Below, piece by piece: positions 27,250-36,194 of a stretch of 64,000 bases of DNA (the stretch's first letter is position 1; each line of letters opens with the position of its first letter). Under the pieces are notes generated by a model, which saw only the letters and a list, made by a program, of their open reading frames with translations, was not told where the DNA came from and searched no databases. The stretch comes from Desulfobacterales bacterium (GTDB lineage Bacteria; Desulfobacterota; Desulfobacteria; Desulfobacterales; JAHEIW01). The stretch spans positions 16,921-80,920 of the forward strand of contig JASJAN010000036.1 of the NCBI GenBank assembly GCA_030066985.1. Reading direction: 5' to 3'. The translations under genes were made by a program, and so were the position numbers.

Positions 27250-29769
27250 ATGCCAAAGATTATCATCGACGATCGCGAAATTGAGGTTGCCGAAGGCACC
27301 AAGGTGATCGATGCGGCCGAACAGCTGGGGATCATGATTCCGCGCTTTTGTTATCATCCCGCTTTGGGATCTGTAGGGGCTTGTCGAGTGTGTGCGGTTA
27401 AGTTTTTACAGGGTCCGTTTAAAGGGGTTCAGATGAGCTGCATGGTCGATGCCCAGGATGACATGGTGGTATCGACGATCGATGAAGAAGCGGTGGCATT
27501 TCGCAAATCCGTGATCGAGTGGCTTATGCTGCACCACCCTCATGATTGCCCTGTTTGCGATGCTGGCGGACATTGTCTTCTGCAGGATATGACGGTATCC
27601 GGCGGCCACGGCATCCGAAGATATCCGGGCAAAAAACGCACCTATCCAGACCAGTATCTGGGGCCGTTGATTCAGCATGAAATGAACCGCTGCATCCATT
27701 GTTATCGCTGTTCGCGATATTATCAGGAATTCGGCGGTTACCGCGATCTGGGCGCAATGCAATCCGCCAACCAGACCTATTTCGGGCGCTATCAGGAAGG
27801 CATCTTGGAAAGCCCCTTTTCAGGCAACCTCATTGATATATGTCCTACTGGCGTTTACACCGATAAACCTTCACGCTATGTTGGCCGGCGCTGGGATTAT
27901 GAGCGCAGCCCGTCGCTGTGCATCAATTGCTCCCTGGGCTGCCATACCATCGCCAGCAGTCGTTATCGCAAAGTCGTCAGACAAGAAGCCCGTCTGAGCG
28001 AAGTCATCAACGGGTATTTTATTTGTGATCGCGGCCGCTATGGTTTTCTTTATAACAGTCAGGAACAACGTCCCCGCTGTGCGCGTGTAGACGGTCAGAC
28101 CGCATCCCCGGACCAGGCGCTTGCAGCTTTAAAACAACGACTGGACGCCATTACTCACCAAGATGGTGAACAGGCGGTAGCCTGTGTCGGTTCGAACCGC
28201 AGCAGCCTTGAAACGCTGGCCATGGTCAAACACGTCAGCCAGGAAAACAGCTGGCAGCCACCGGCGTACTTTGTTGATGAAGCCATCAGTCGCAAAGTAA
28301 AAACAGCCATTTCCAGACTCGATTCGGACCTGACGATCTCAATGCGTGAAATTGAATCAGCTGATTTTATTGCAGTGTTGGGTGCTGATCCGCTGAACGA
28401 AGCGCCCATGCTGGCGCTGGCTCTGCGCCAGGCTGTGCGCAAAGGCGCGACAGTTGCTGTTTTCGATCCGCGGCCCATATTTATGCCATTTGAATTCACG
28501 CATCTGCCCGCCAATCCGGATGCGGCTTCTGCCGATTTTGGCGCCATGATCCGCGCAGCCCTTGAGCCGGAAACCAGAAAAAACTTGGACGGGTCAGCGC
28601 GCGAATGGTATGAGGCCCTTGCAACCATCGAACAGATCTCAGACGCTCGGCAAGCAGACCTCGTTGCCCTGGCTGAAAAGCTGAGGGCCTGTCAGCAACC
28701 TGTAATTGTATGCGGTACGGAAGTGGTGCACCAGCAAACACCGATAATGGCTGCCGATGTCGCCATACTGTTAAAGACCGCCGGAAAATCCTGCGGCCTG
28801 TTTTATCTGATGCCCGGTGCCAATGGGTTTGCGGCGGGACTGCTTGCAGATGAAAACCATTCCGTGGCAGCACTCATCAGTGCTATTGAGCAGGGTTCGA
28901 TCAAAGGGCTGATCCTGGTTGAAAATAATCCGCTGTGGCAGTTCCCGAACCGAAAGCGACTTGAACAGGCTCTGCAGCAGTTAGAGTTGTTAGTCGTAAT
29001 GGATTATCTCAATTCCGAGGTGGCCGAGAAAGCAGATATTTTTCTGCCGACAACAACCCTTTATGAAAGCGGAGGCATCTACATCAATCAGGAAGGCAGA
29101 GCCCAGGTTGTAGGACCTGCCTATCGGGGTGGTATTCCTATCACGCAGACAGGTGGCGGAGATCACCCCCCCCGGGTATACAGCACGCAAATCCCGGGCT
29201 CTGAACCTCAGGCAGCCTGGCAATGGCTGGCTCATTTGATAGACAGCCAGCCACAATCGGACACAGATAATTTGAGGGCTGAGATAAGGCAATGGCTGGT
29301 CAAAAATGAATCCGGATTTAAAGCGCTGCCAAGTTTTGCAGAAATTCCGCCAGAGGGAGCCCGCTTTTTCCAAGCGCTTCAATCCCAGGGGCAGTTTGAG
29401 CGCCAACAGATAAACAGCGGCTTGGCAAAAGAGGGCCAGTTAGAGATTCTGATGGTTGAGCGAACCTTTGGGACCGAAGAACTCTCTGCTTATTCAACGT
29501 GCTTGCAGGAACTGGCTTGCACGCCCGGTATTTTCATGCAATCAACTGACGCCAAACAGCTAAACCTGGCTGATGGGGATCAGGTGGCTGTTGAATTGCA
29601 AAGCGGAACGATAACGGCCCAATTACAGGTGGCTGAGAACATGGCTTCCGGAATGCTGGTAATTCCCCGTAGCCCAGAGTTGGGGTGGCAAATAATGAAC
29701 ACCGATCCTGAATTGGTTACCAAAGATCAGATACGCAAATTAAACAATTCAGCAAAAACACTTGAATGA
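27250..29769 (+). CDS. nuoG: NADH-quinone oxidoreductase subunit G
   Basis: 839 residues. N-terminal 2Fe-2S domain with RFCYHPALGSVGACRVC and MSCMV. The His-Cys N5 site is HHPHDCPVCDAGGHC, and another 4Fe-4S site is CIHCYRCSRYYQEF. A further cluster, N7 type, is CINCSLGC with FICDRGRYG. The rest is a molybdopterin-oxidoreductase-like domain with no visible cofactor role. It completes the peripheral electron wire from FMN toward NuoI. No clear Shine-Dalgarno; a 7-bp array precedes the ATG. Confidence 0.96.
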   Translation: MPKIIIDDREIEVAEGTKVIDAAEQLGIMIPRFCYHPALGSVGACRVCAVKFLQGPFKGVQMSCMVDAQDDMVVSTIDEEAVAFRKSVIEWLMLHHPHDCPVCDAGGHCLLQDMTVSGGHGIRRYPGKKRTYPDQYLGPLIQHEMNRCIHCYRCSRYYQEFGGYRDLGAMQSANQTYFGRYQEGILESPFSGNLIDICPTGVYTDKPSRYVGRRWDYERSPSLCINCSLGCHTIASSRYRKVVRQEARLSEVINGYFICDRGRYGFLYNSQEQRPRCARVDGQTASPDQALAALKQRLDAITHQDGEQAVACVGSNRSSLETLAMVKHVSQENSWQPPAYFVDEAISRKVKTAISRLDSDLTISMREIESADFIAVLGADPLNEAPMLALALRQAVRKGATVAVFDPRPIFMPFEFTHLPANPDAASADFGAMIRAALEPETRKNLDGSAREWYEALATIEQISDARQADLVALAEKLRACQQPVIVCGTEVVHQQTPIMAADVAILLKTAGKSCGLFYLMPGANGFAAGLLADENHSVAALISAIEQGSIKGLILVENNPLWQFPNRKRLEQALQQLELLVVMDYLNSEVAEKADIFLPTTTLYESGGIYINQEGRAQVVGPAYRGGIPITQTGGGDHPPRVYSTQIPGSEPQAAWQWLAHLIDSQPQSDTDNLRAEIRQWLVKNESGFKALPSFAEIPPEGARFFQALQSQGQFERQQINSGLAKEGQLEILMVERTFGTEELSAYSTCLQELACTPGIFMQSTDAKQLNLADGDQVAVELQSGTITAQLQVAENMASGMLVIPRSPELGWQIMNTDPELVTKDQIRKLNNSAKTLE

Positions 29770-29792
29770 TTCTTTATAGCAACCAAAAACTT

Positions 29793-29815
29793 ACAACAGA
29801 CAACAGGCAAACAGC
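29793..29815. repeat. ACAACAG 7-bp repeat directly before nuoH
   Basis: Two exact ACAACAG words (29793-29806) followed by the degenerate GCAAACAGC, ending on the base before the nuoH ATG. Placement is the same as the GGACGAC array before nuoG. Short, so confidence is moderate. Confidence 0.5.
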
Positions 29816-30811
29816 ATGCTAGACTGGTTTGTGGGATTCATCATCTTGATCGTTAAATTGGGTTTAGTGCTTCTGGCGCTGTTGTTGCTGGCCGCATATC
29901 TAGTGTGGGTGGAGCGCAAGTTTTTAGCCCGTTTGCAGATCCGCTACGGCCCGAACCGGGCCGGAAAATATGGCCTGCTGCAGCCGATAGCAGATAGCAT
30001 CAAGATGCTCATCAAGGAAGATATTGTTCCAGCGACTGCTGACCGCTTCATCTTCCTGCTGGCACCTGCTGTGGTAGCCACTACAGCCCTGATGATGTTT
30101 GCGGTTGTTCCTTTCGGCAGTCATATAACGCTCTGGGGTCGGCAGATCCCGCTTGTCATTACCGACCTCAATGTAGGCTTGCTGTATATTTTTGCCCTGT
30201 CATCTTTAGGTGTATACGGTGTCGCCATGGGGGGTTGGGCCTCCAACTCAAAATACAGCCTGCTGGGCGGAATCCGGGGTGCGGCTCAAATGATCAGTTA
30301 CGAGCTGGCCTTAGGGCTTTCTTTGGTTCCGGTTATCATGTTGGCGGGTTCTTTTAGCATCGTTGATATCGTCAATGCCCAGGCCAAGGTCCCGTTTGTT
30401 ATCCTTCAGCCGTTTGCATTTGTCATTTTTATGATCAGTGCCATGGCGGAGAGCAAACGTATTCCTTTTGATATGCCTGAAGCTGAAAATGAGCTGGGCG
30501 CCGGCTATCACACCGAATATAGCGGTATCCGATTTGGGCTGTTTTTTCTGGGTGAATATGTTCACCTGCAGGTATTGGGTGCTTTGGTGGCGGTATTGTT
30601 TTTAGGAGGCTGGCGGGGGCCGATCTTACCGGCGCCGGTATGGTTGTTTATCAAAATGATTTTTGTGGCATTGATCATGATTTGGGTGCGCGGAACCCTG
30701 CCGCGGCTGCGTTACGATCAGCTTATGGCGCTGGGTTGGAAGGTGCTCATACCATTGTCACTTATCAATATTATGGTAACGGGAGCAATTTTGCTCATAT
30801 TGCCTAAATAG
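29816..30811 (+). CDS. nuoH: NADH-quinone oxidoreductase subunit H
   Basis: 331 residues, eight membrane helices. VWVERKFLARLQIRYGPNR near residue 35 and DMPEAENELGAGYHTEYSG near residue 220 are the conserved loops forming the quinone chamber with NuoBD. It links the peripheral arm to the membrane arm. A hairpin (TTGCCTA/TAGGCAA) surrounds its stop codon and repeat C2 follows. Confidence 0.97.
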   Translation: MLDWFVGFIILIVKLGLVLLALLLLAAYLVWVERKFLARLQIRYGPNRAGKYGLLQPIADSIKMLIKEDIVPATADRFIFLLAPAVVATTALMMFAVVPFGSHITLWGRQIPLVITDLNVGLLYIFALSSLGVYGVAMGGWASNSKYSLLGGIRGAAQMISYELALGLSLVPVIMLAGSFSIVDIVNAQAKVPFVILQPFAFVIFMISAMAESKRIPFDMPEAENELGAGYHTEYSGIRFGLFFLGEYVHLQVLGALVAVLFLGGWRGPILPAPVWLFIKMIFVALIMIWVRGTLPRLRYDQLMALGWKVLIPLSLINIMVTGAILLILPK

Positions 30812-30818
30812 GCAATTG

Positions 30819-30897
30819 CTCCTGGCTGCTCGCTGCTGGCTACTGGCACAAGTTCAGTACTAACAGCCAGCGACCAGAGGCCAGTCGCCAGAAGCAG
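30819..30897. repeat. CCAGNNG 7-bp-word inverted repeat (C2) between nuoH and nuoI
   Basis: Left arm words CTGGCTG, CTCGCTG, CTGGCTA. The 20-bp or so interior is followed by right arm words CAGCGAC, CAGAGGC, CAGTCGC, CAGAAGC. The arms are complementary in the CTGGCT/AGCCAG core. It starts 8 bp after the nuoH stop. Same family as C1. Confidence 0.78.
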
Positions 30898-30932
30898 ACA
30901 ATAACTTGATGTGAAATGGAATCCTAATAATT

Positions 30933-31469
30933 ATGACCGAAGCAATTGAAGCAATCAAAGCGCTTGCGACTGGCTTTGCGACAACATTTAAACATCTCTT
31001 TCGAAAACCGATAACGGAAGAATATCCAGAATATAAACGTCCGTTGCCGGCGCGCAGCCGGGCGCGTATCATTTTAACCCGGGATCCGGACGGTGCTGAG
31101 CGCTGCGTGGCCTGTTATCTGTGCTCGGCGGTTTGCCCGGTCAGTTGCATATCCATGCAATCTGCCGAAGGTGAGGGCGGCCGACGATATGCCGAATGGT
31201 TTCGCATTAACTTCGCGCGCTGCATTTACTGCGGTCTGTGCGAGGAGGCCTGCCCGACGTCGGCCATTCAGCTAACCCCGCAGTTTGAAAACTGCAAAAA
31301 TGACATCCTGGCCTTTGTCTATGAAAAAAAAGACCTGCTGGTGGACCACCAGGGCAAAGATAAAGAATATAATTTTTACAAATATGCAGGAGTGGCCACA
31401 GATGCAGGCAATAAAGGGGAGCATGAAAAGGAGGCGAAGCCGGTCAATATAAAGACTAATCTACCTTAA
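30933..31469 (+). CDS. nuoI: NADH-quinone oxidoreductase subunit I
   Basis: 178 residues. Two 4Fe-4S motifs: CVACYLCSAVCPVSC (about 54-68) and CIYCGLCEEACPTS (about 93-106), the N6a and N6b clusters. An amphipathic N-terminus docks it to the membrane arm. The last bases of the gene, including the stop codon, lie inside the outer arm of repeat S3. Confidence 0.97.
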   Translation: MTEAIEAIKALATGFATTFKHLFRKPITEEYPEYKRPLPARSRARIILTRDPDGAERCVACYLCSAVCPVSCISMQSAEGEGGRRYAEWFRINFARCIYCGLCEEACPTSAIQLTPQFENCKNDILAFVYEKKDLLVDHQGKDKEYNFYKYAGVATDAGNKGEHEKEAKPVNIKTNLP

Positions 31470-31612
31470 AACTGTTTTAAAACATTCATCTTTTGCTCGA
31501 GGGCTGTGTTATAAACCGTTTTAAAATACTCGCGTACTACCGTGTACGCTCCGTTTTTAAAACGGCTTACGCCTTGCCCTCAAACAAAATTCAAACGTTT
31601 AAAACCAGTTTT
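31468..31612 (+). repeat. Structured palindromic repeat S3 (stop-codon-abutting family)
   Basis: Third copy, 145 bp, starting within the nuoI stop codon. The outer arm AAAACTGTTTTAAAAC pairs with GTTTAAAACCAGTTTT with small bulges. Inner arms are GAGGGC/GCCCTC and AAACCGTTTTAAAA/TTTTAAAACGGCTT. The central loop is GCGTAC-TACCGT-GTACGC, a perfect hairpin. Relative to S1 and S2, several paired positions change together (A-T to T-A, C-G to T-A, A-T to G-C). Confidence 0.82.
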
Positions 31613-31646
31613 ACTTTTGTAAAAAAATACAATAATTTTTTGTGTT

Positions 31647-31761
31647 ATGTGTCATGTGTCATGTGTCATGTGTCAGTGTTCAGGTGTCAGCCTTTCTAAT
31701 AGACCCTGACACCTGCTTGCCGCGGCGAAGCTCGCAGAGCGAAGACAGGACACCTGAAACC
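31647..31761. repeat. ATGTGTC/AGGTGTC 7-bp-word repeat (L3) between nuoI and nuoJ
   Basis: Four exact tandem ATGTGTC words, then AGTGTTC and AGGTGTC (31647-31690). The core then folds as GGTGTCAG, a 13-nt loop, CTGACACC. A later right arm, GACACCTGAAACC, follows a GC-rich insert (31717-31743) that resembles the segment at 59441-59464. The core loop CTTTCTAATAGAC is nearly the same in L4. Confidence 0.8.
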
Positions 31762-31821
31762 ACTAAAATATTGGGGTAAACATTTTCCAATCCAACGCCC
31801 ATTGATGGAAAAATTGGATAA

Positions 31822-32328
31822 ATGACCATTTACGCAATCATATTCTACATTCTAGCCGCCATTATCGTTTTGACCACCGGTTTGGCGATTACACGCCGGA
31901 ATCTGGTGCATGCCGTGGTGTATCTGGTGTTCTCCTTTTTTGGCAGCGCCATGCTGTTTTACCTCTTTGGGGCGCCCCTTCTGGCAGTATTGGAAGTGAT
32001 TATCTATGCCGGCGCCATTATGATTTTATTTTTATTTATCATCATGATGGTCAAAATGGACACAGCCGAAGGGCAGTTGTTTCCGATTCAGCAATGGTTG
32101 CCGATTGCCCTGATGGGTGTGGTCTATCTGATCATCGGTGCTGTCATTATATCTTCGGCTCCGGGCAGCGACGTTATGCTTGAAGTCGCACTGGCCAGCC
32201 CTGAAGCATTCGGCGCCTATCTGTTTCAACGGCACTGGCTTGCAATTGAGATTATATCCGTGTTGTTGTTGGTGGCCCTGGTAGGTGCCCTATATCTGGG
32301 GCGCAAGAAAGGCGAGGACAGCGCATGA
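31822..32328 (+). CDS. nuoJ: NADH-quinone oxidoreductase subunit J
   Basis: 168 residues, five membrane helices. RRNLVHAVVYLVFSFFGSA and FGAPLLAVLEVIIYAGAIMI carry the conserved Tyr and Glu of helix 3 (the pi-bulge helix in other complexes). Membrane-arm subunit needed for coupling. Overlaps nuoK by 4 bp (ATGA). Preceded by a 352-bp spacer filled by repeats S3 and L3. Confidence 0.96.
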   Translation: MTIYAIIFYILAAIIVLTTGLAITRRNLVHAVVYLVFSFFGSAMLFYLFGAPLLAVLEVIIYAGAIMILFLFIIMMVKMDTAEGQLFPIQQWLPIALMGVVYLIIGAVIISSAPGSDVMLEVALASPEAFGAYLFQRHWLAIEIISVLLLVALVGALYLGRKKGEDSA

Positions 32329-32627
32329 TCGTTCCATTCAGCCATGCACTCATTTTAGCCGGGATCCTATTTTTGATGGGGATGTTTTGTGTTGTGGTGC
32401 GACGCAATTTGATCATGATGGTCCTGGGGGTTGAAATTATGTTAAACGGCGTCTCGATCGCCTTTGTCGCAGCGGCTTTACGCTGGCAGCACCTTGAAGG
32501 CCAGGTGTTTGTGCTTTTCATTTTGGCCGTGGCCGCAGCCGAGGTGTCCATTGGATTGGCATTGATCATTTATGCATATCGGCGTACCGGGTCATTTGAT
32601 CCAGCAAGGTATAACCTCCTTAAGTAA
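32325..32627 (+). CDS. nuoK: NADH-quinone oxidoreductase subunit K
   Basis: 100 residues, three membrane helices. MVLGVEIMLNGVSIAFVA holds the conserved Glu of helix 2, and FVLFILAVAAAEVSIGLALI holds the Glu of helix 3, both part of the proton path. Normal length. Starts within the nuoJ stop and is followed by a 175-bp spacer with repeat L4. Confidence 0.97.
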   Translation: MIVPFSHALILAGILFLMGMFCVVVRRNLIMMVLGVEIMLNGVSIAFVAAALRWQHLEGQVFVLFILAVAAAEVSIGLALIIYAYRRTGSFDPARYNLLK

Positions 32628-32679
32628 AGGACGCTAATGGCAAGATCTAGATTGTGAAATTCTAAAACGCGAAAACCAA

Positions 32680-32750
32680 GGTGTCAGGTGTTCCGCCGCA
32701 GACGGATTCTGGTGTCAGCCCTTCTAATCGACCCTGACACCCGAAACCTA
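32680..32750. repeat. AGGTGTC 7-bp-word inverted repeat (L4) between nuoK and nuoL
   Basis: The left part, GGTGTCAGGTGT, is followed by the small palindrome TCCGCCGCAGACGGA and then the core hairpin GGTGTCAG, loop CCCTTCTAATCGAC, CTGACACC, ending CCGAAACC. The core is nearly identical to that of L3. Confidence 0.8.
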
Positions 32751-32802
32751 CTGAATATTGACAACGGAAGCTGCTTTAAACCGATCAAATCGAAAGGACT
32801 AA

Positions 32803-34704
32803 ATGGCTTCACCAGTGATTAACGATCCGACCTTGATTGCAGCCCTGCTGACCACTCTGCTGCCGCTGTCGGCTTTCATCATCATTATGGTGTTTACCCG
32901 CGCCTGGCCGCGGTTTTCGGCAGGATTGTCGATCGCAGCGATTGGTATCTCATTGGTCAGCGCTCTTTTTCTGATGGTCAAACACTGGGGGCTGACATCT
33001 CCGATTACCTTTACCTTCCGCTGGGTGGTCTCCGGTGACATTCAAATCCCCTTTGGGTATCTGCTGGATCCGGTCAGTCTGCTGATGCTGGTTGTGGTGA
33101 CGGTGATCAGTTTTCTGGTTCAGGTGTATTCCATCGGTTATATGGCCGGGGATCCGGGCTTTTCCCGTTATTACGCATTTATGTCACTCTTTGCCTGGGC
33201 AATGATGAGTCTGACCCTGGCGCCCACAATGCTTCAATTGTACATTTTCTGGGAGCTGGTGGGGCTTTCCTCCTATTTGTTGATCGGTTTTTGGTATGAA
33301 AAGTTCAGCGCGACAGAGGCCGGCAAAAAAGCATTTGTTATGACACGGTTCGGCGATGTCGCCTTTTTTATCGGGTTGCTGCTGGTGTTGGTGTATCTGG
33401 GCAATTTGAACATACTGGACATCAACGGACCGCATGTGCGCGCCCAAATGCCGCCGGTTTACATTACGCTGTCAGCTTTGCTGATATTTGGCGGTATTGT
33501 GGGTAAAAGCGCTCAATTTCCTCTGTTGACCTGGCTGCCGGACGCCATGGAAGGCCCCACGCCGGTCAGCGCCCTGCTGCACTCAGCCACCATGGTTGCC
33601 GCCGGTGTCTATCTGTTTGCCCGTCTGTTTCCATACTTTAGCCTGTCGCCGACGGCCATGCTGATTTTTCTGGTGATCGGCACCATCAGCATGCTGATGG
33701 CTTCCACCATGGCGATGGTCAGCCGGGATATCAAGCAGGTATGGGCTTATTCGACCATCAGCCAGCTGGGCTTTATGATCATGGGTCTTGCGGCCGGCAG
33801 CTATTTCGCCGGTGTTTATCACCTGACAACCCATGCCGGATTTAAGGCATTGCTCTTTTTGTGTTCCGGGGTTTTTATTCACGCCTACGAATCCAATGAT
33901 ATTTTTGAGATCAGCGACCGGGGCGGTCGCAGCCTAAAAATTCCCACCATCTGTATCATTATCGCCGCGGCTGCTCTGGCCGGCCTGCCGCCATTGTCCG
34001 GGTTTTTCAGCAAAGAGTTAATTCTGGCCGGGCTGGCGGAATTAGACAACCCTATCTGGTTGGTGGCGGGATTGCTGGGCGCATTTTTGACCGCTTATTA
34101 TGCCTTCCGCCTGATCTTCATTCTGATGTTTCCCGATACGGCCCAGCCACCGGCTTCAAACGCATCAGCGCAGGGCCATGCCAGTGATCACCATAGCACC
34201 CATTATGGACTGATGGCCTGGCCATTGATCATTTTAGCAGCCGTAACTGCCGTGCTGGGTTTATATCAGGAGCCGCTGGACCACTTTTTAACCGGTCAAA
34301 GCACCCTTGCTGAGCAGGGGACTGCCCACCACGGGTGGCTGCCGTTTGTGGCTCTGGCGATCGCAGCAGCCGGGGTGGGCCTGGCCTGGTTTGAATTTGG
34401 CCGCCGAAACGCCGCAAGGGTGGGGTTCGTGGAAAAAATGCCGGCGCTGAAAACCCTTTTTGCCCGTCGCTGGTATATCGATGATTTCTATCGCCTGTGC
34501 CTGAACACCATCGTTTATAAAGGATTGGCCAACTTTTGTAAGCAAAACGATGATCATGTCATCGATGGCAGCATTGACGGTCTAAGCAACGCAACTATTG
34601 CCAGCGGCCGGATTTTATCCCGTCTGCATCTGGGGATGGTGCAGTACCGGTTGCTGGTTATTTTTATTGTTCTGGTTTTGTTGGCTGTATATTTCATATT
34701 TTAA
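32803..34704 (+). CDS. nuoL: NADH-quinone oxidoreductase subunit L
   Basis: 633 residues, antiporter-like subunit with about 16 helices and the long lateral helix at the C-terminus. FWELVGLSSYLLIGFWYEK holds the key Glu of helix 5. LTWLPDAMEGPTPVSALLHSA and HLTTHAGFKALLFLCSG hold the conserved Lys and His of the proton channel. AAAGGA ribosome site. It has a His-rich loop (GHASDHHSTHY) near residue 455. Confidence 0.97.
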   Translation: MASPVINDPTLIAALLTTLLPLSAFIIIMVFTRAWPRFSAGLSIAAIGISLVSALFLMVKHWGLTSPITFTFRWVVSGDIQIPFGYLLDPVSLLMLVVVTVISFLVQVYSIGYMAGDPGFSRYYAFMSLFAWAMMSLTLAPTMLQLYIFWELVGLSSYLLIGFWYEKFSATEAGKKAFVMTRFGDVAFFIGLLLVLVYLGNLNILDINGPHVRAQMPPVYITLSALLIFGGIVGKSAQFPLLTWLPDAMEGPTPVSALLHSATMVAAGVYLFARLFPYFSLSPTAMLIFLVIGTISMLMASTMAMVSRDIKQVWAYSTISQLGFMIMGLAAGSYFAGVYHLTTHAGFKALLFLCSGVFIHAYESNDIFEISDRGGRSLKIPTICIIIAAAALAGLPPLSGFFSKELILAGLAELDNPIWLVAGLLGAFLTAYYAFRLIFILMFPDTAQPPASNASAQGHASDHHSTHYGLMAWPLIILAAVTAVLGLYQEPLDHFLTGQSTLAEQGTAHHGWLPFVALAIAAAGVGLAWFEFGRRNAARVGFVEKMPALKTLFARRWYIDDFYRLCLNTIVYKGLANFCKQNDDHVIDGSIDGLSNATIASGRILSRLHLGMVQYRLLVIFIVLVLLAVYFIF

Positions 34705-34721
34705 GGATGTGAGCCGAGAAA

Positions 34722-36194
34722 ATGGCGATTGCCGAATTTCCATATCTGACATGCATCTTGCTAAGTTGCGTCATTGGCGTTTTGGTGATGCTTTTTATGC
34801 CTGAACGCCATTCGCAGGCGATCAAATGGGTGGCGGCGATTTTTTCCGGCATCACACTGGTACTGTCCCTGTACTTGTTTTTTGCATATGACAAAAGCCA
34901 AGGCGGGCTCCAGTTTGTTGAAAAAGTCGTCTGGGTCGAGTCTGTAGGGATCACCTATTTTAATGCGGCCGACGGATTCAACTTGCCCAATTTATTGCTG
35001 ACCGGAATTGTGTTTTTCACAGGTGTGCTGACGATGTGGGAAATGCAAAACCGTGTCAAAGAGTTTTACATACTGTATTTTGTGATGGTCACCGGTGTGT
35101 TTGGGCTCTTTATGAGCCTGGACTTGTTTTTCATTTTCGTCTGGTATGATGTATCGCTGTTTCCGATGTATTTGCTGATCGCTGTCTGGGGAACAACGCG
35201 CAAAGAATATGCTGCCATGAAGTTGACCCTGTACTTGCTGGCCGGCAGTGCGCTAATCTTACCGGCGATTGTTTATCTATTTGTCAAATCCGGCCTGCAT
35301 ACATTTGACCTCGTCACCCTGATGCAGCCGGGAACTTTCAGTGCCGACCAGCAGAAATTTGCCTTTATTTTGCTTTTTATAGGCTTTGGCATTCTGGCTG
35401 CTGTATGGCCCTTCCATACTTGGTCACCGGTCGGCCATGTTGCCGCCCCGCATGCCGTCAGCATGGTGCATGCCGGTGTGTTGATGAAAATCGGCGCATT
35501 TGGCGTGTTGCGAGTGGCGATTCTGCTTTGCCCGGAGGGCTGGCAATACTGGTCGAATCTGATGGCGTCTTTGGCTGCTGTGGGCATTGTTTATGGTGCG
35601 CTGGCGGGTCTGCGCCAAACCGATCTTAAATATGTGATTGGATATTCCAGTGTTTCCCACATGGGCATTGTCGGCCTGGGGCTGTCAACGGTTAGCGTTG
35701 ACGGACTGAACGGCGCTATTTTTCAGATGTTTGCTCATGGGGTAATGACGGCGCTGTTCTTTTCGTCGGTGGGCTATATTTACGACCGAACCCATACAAA
35801 GGCAATTGACGAGTTGGGTGGCTTAAGCCGTATTATGCCGGTGGCGTCGACGTATTTTATCGTGGCGGCCATGGCCAGTATGGGGATCCCCTGCCTGGCC
35901 AGTTTCTGGGGAGAGTTGGTGGTTTTCATCTCAGCTTTCAAGGTCTATCCGATTCGCGGTTCGATAGCTGTTGCTGCCCTGGTGGTCAGCGCCCTTTTTA
36001 TGCTGCGGATTGTGCAAAAAACATTTTACGGTCCGAAAAACACCAAATTTGAACAACTGCCGGATGTATCCCTTCGACTGGGAATTCCGCGCATGATTCT
36101 ATTGGCGGTCCTGGTAATTTTTGGCCTTTTTCCGTCTTTGCTATTTGATGTAATCGATACAGCAACCATTCCATTCATTAACGGGTTACCCTGA
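34722..36194 (+). CDS. nuoM: NADH-quinone oxidoreductase subunit M
   Basis: 490 residues, 14 helices. FIFVWYDVSLFPMYLLI contains Asp where NuoM proteins usually have the helix-5 Glu (WELMLVPMYLL in most), a conservative but notable change. LLFIGFGILAAVWPFHTWSPV and VHAGVLMKIGAFGVLR carry the conserved Lys residues. Proton-pumping antiporter-like subunit. Its stop overlaps the nuoN start (TGATG). Confidence 0.96.
   Translation: MAIAEFPYLTCILLSCVIGVLVMLFMPERHSQAIKWVAAIFSGITLVLSLYLFFAYDKSQGGLQFVEKVVWVESVGITYFNAADGFNLPNLLLTGIVFFTGVLTMWEMQNRVKEFYILYFVMVTGVFGLFMSLDLFFIFVWYDVSLFPMYLLIAVWGTTRKEYAAMKLTLYLLAGSALILPAIVYLFVKSGLHTFDLVTLMQPGTFSADQQKFAFILLFIGFGILAAVWPFHTWSPVGHVAAPHAVSMVHAGVLMKIGAFGVLRVAILLCPEGWQYWSNLMASLAAVGIVYGALAGLRQTDLKYVIGYSSVSHMGIVGLGLSTVSVDGLNGAIFQMFAHGVMTALFFSSVGYIYDRTHTKAIDELGGLSRIMPVASTYFIVAAMASMGIPCLASFWGELVVFISAFKVYPIRGSIAVAALVVSALFMLRIVQKTFYGPKNTKFEQLPDVSLRLGIPRMILLAVLVIFGLFPSLLFDVIDTATIPFINGLP

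Noticed and set aside
31647..31675. ATGTGTC tandem run as a CRISPR-like array
   Set aside because: The unit is 7 bp with no spacers, so it is a tandem word array, not CRISPR. No cas gene is in the window.
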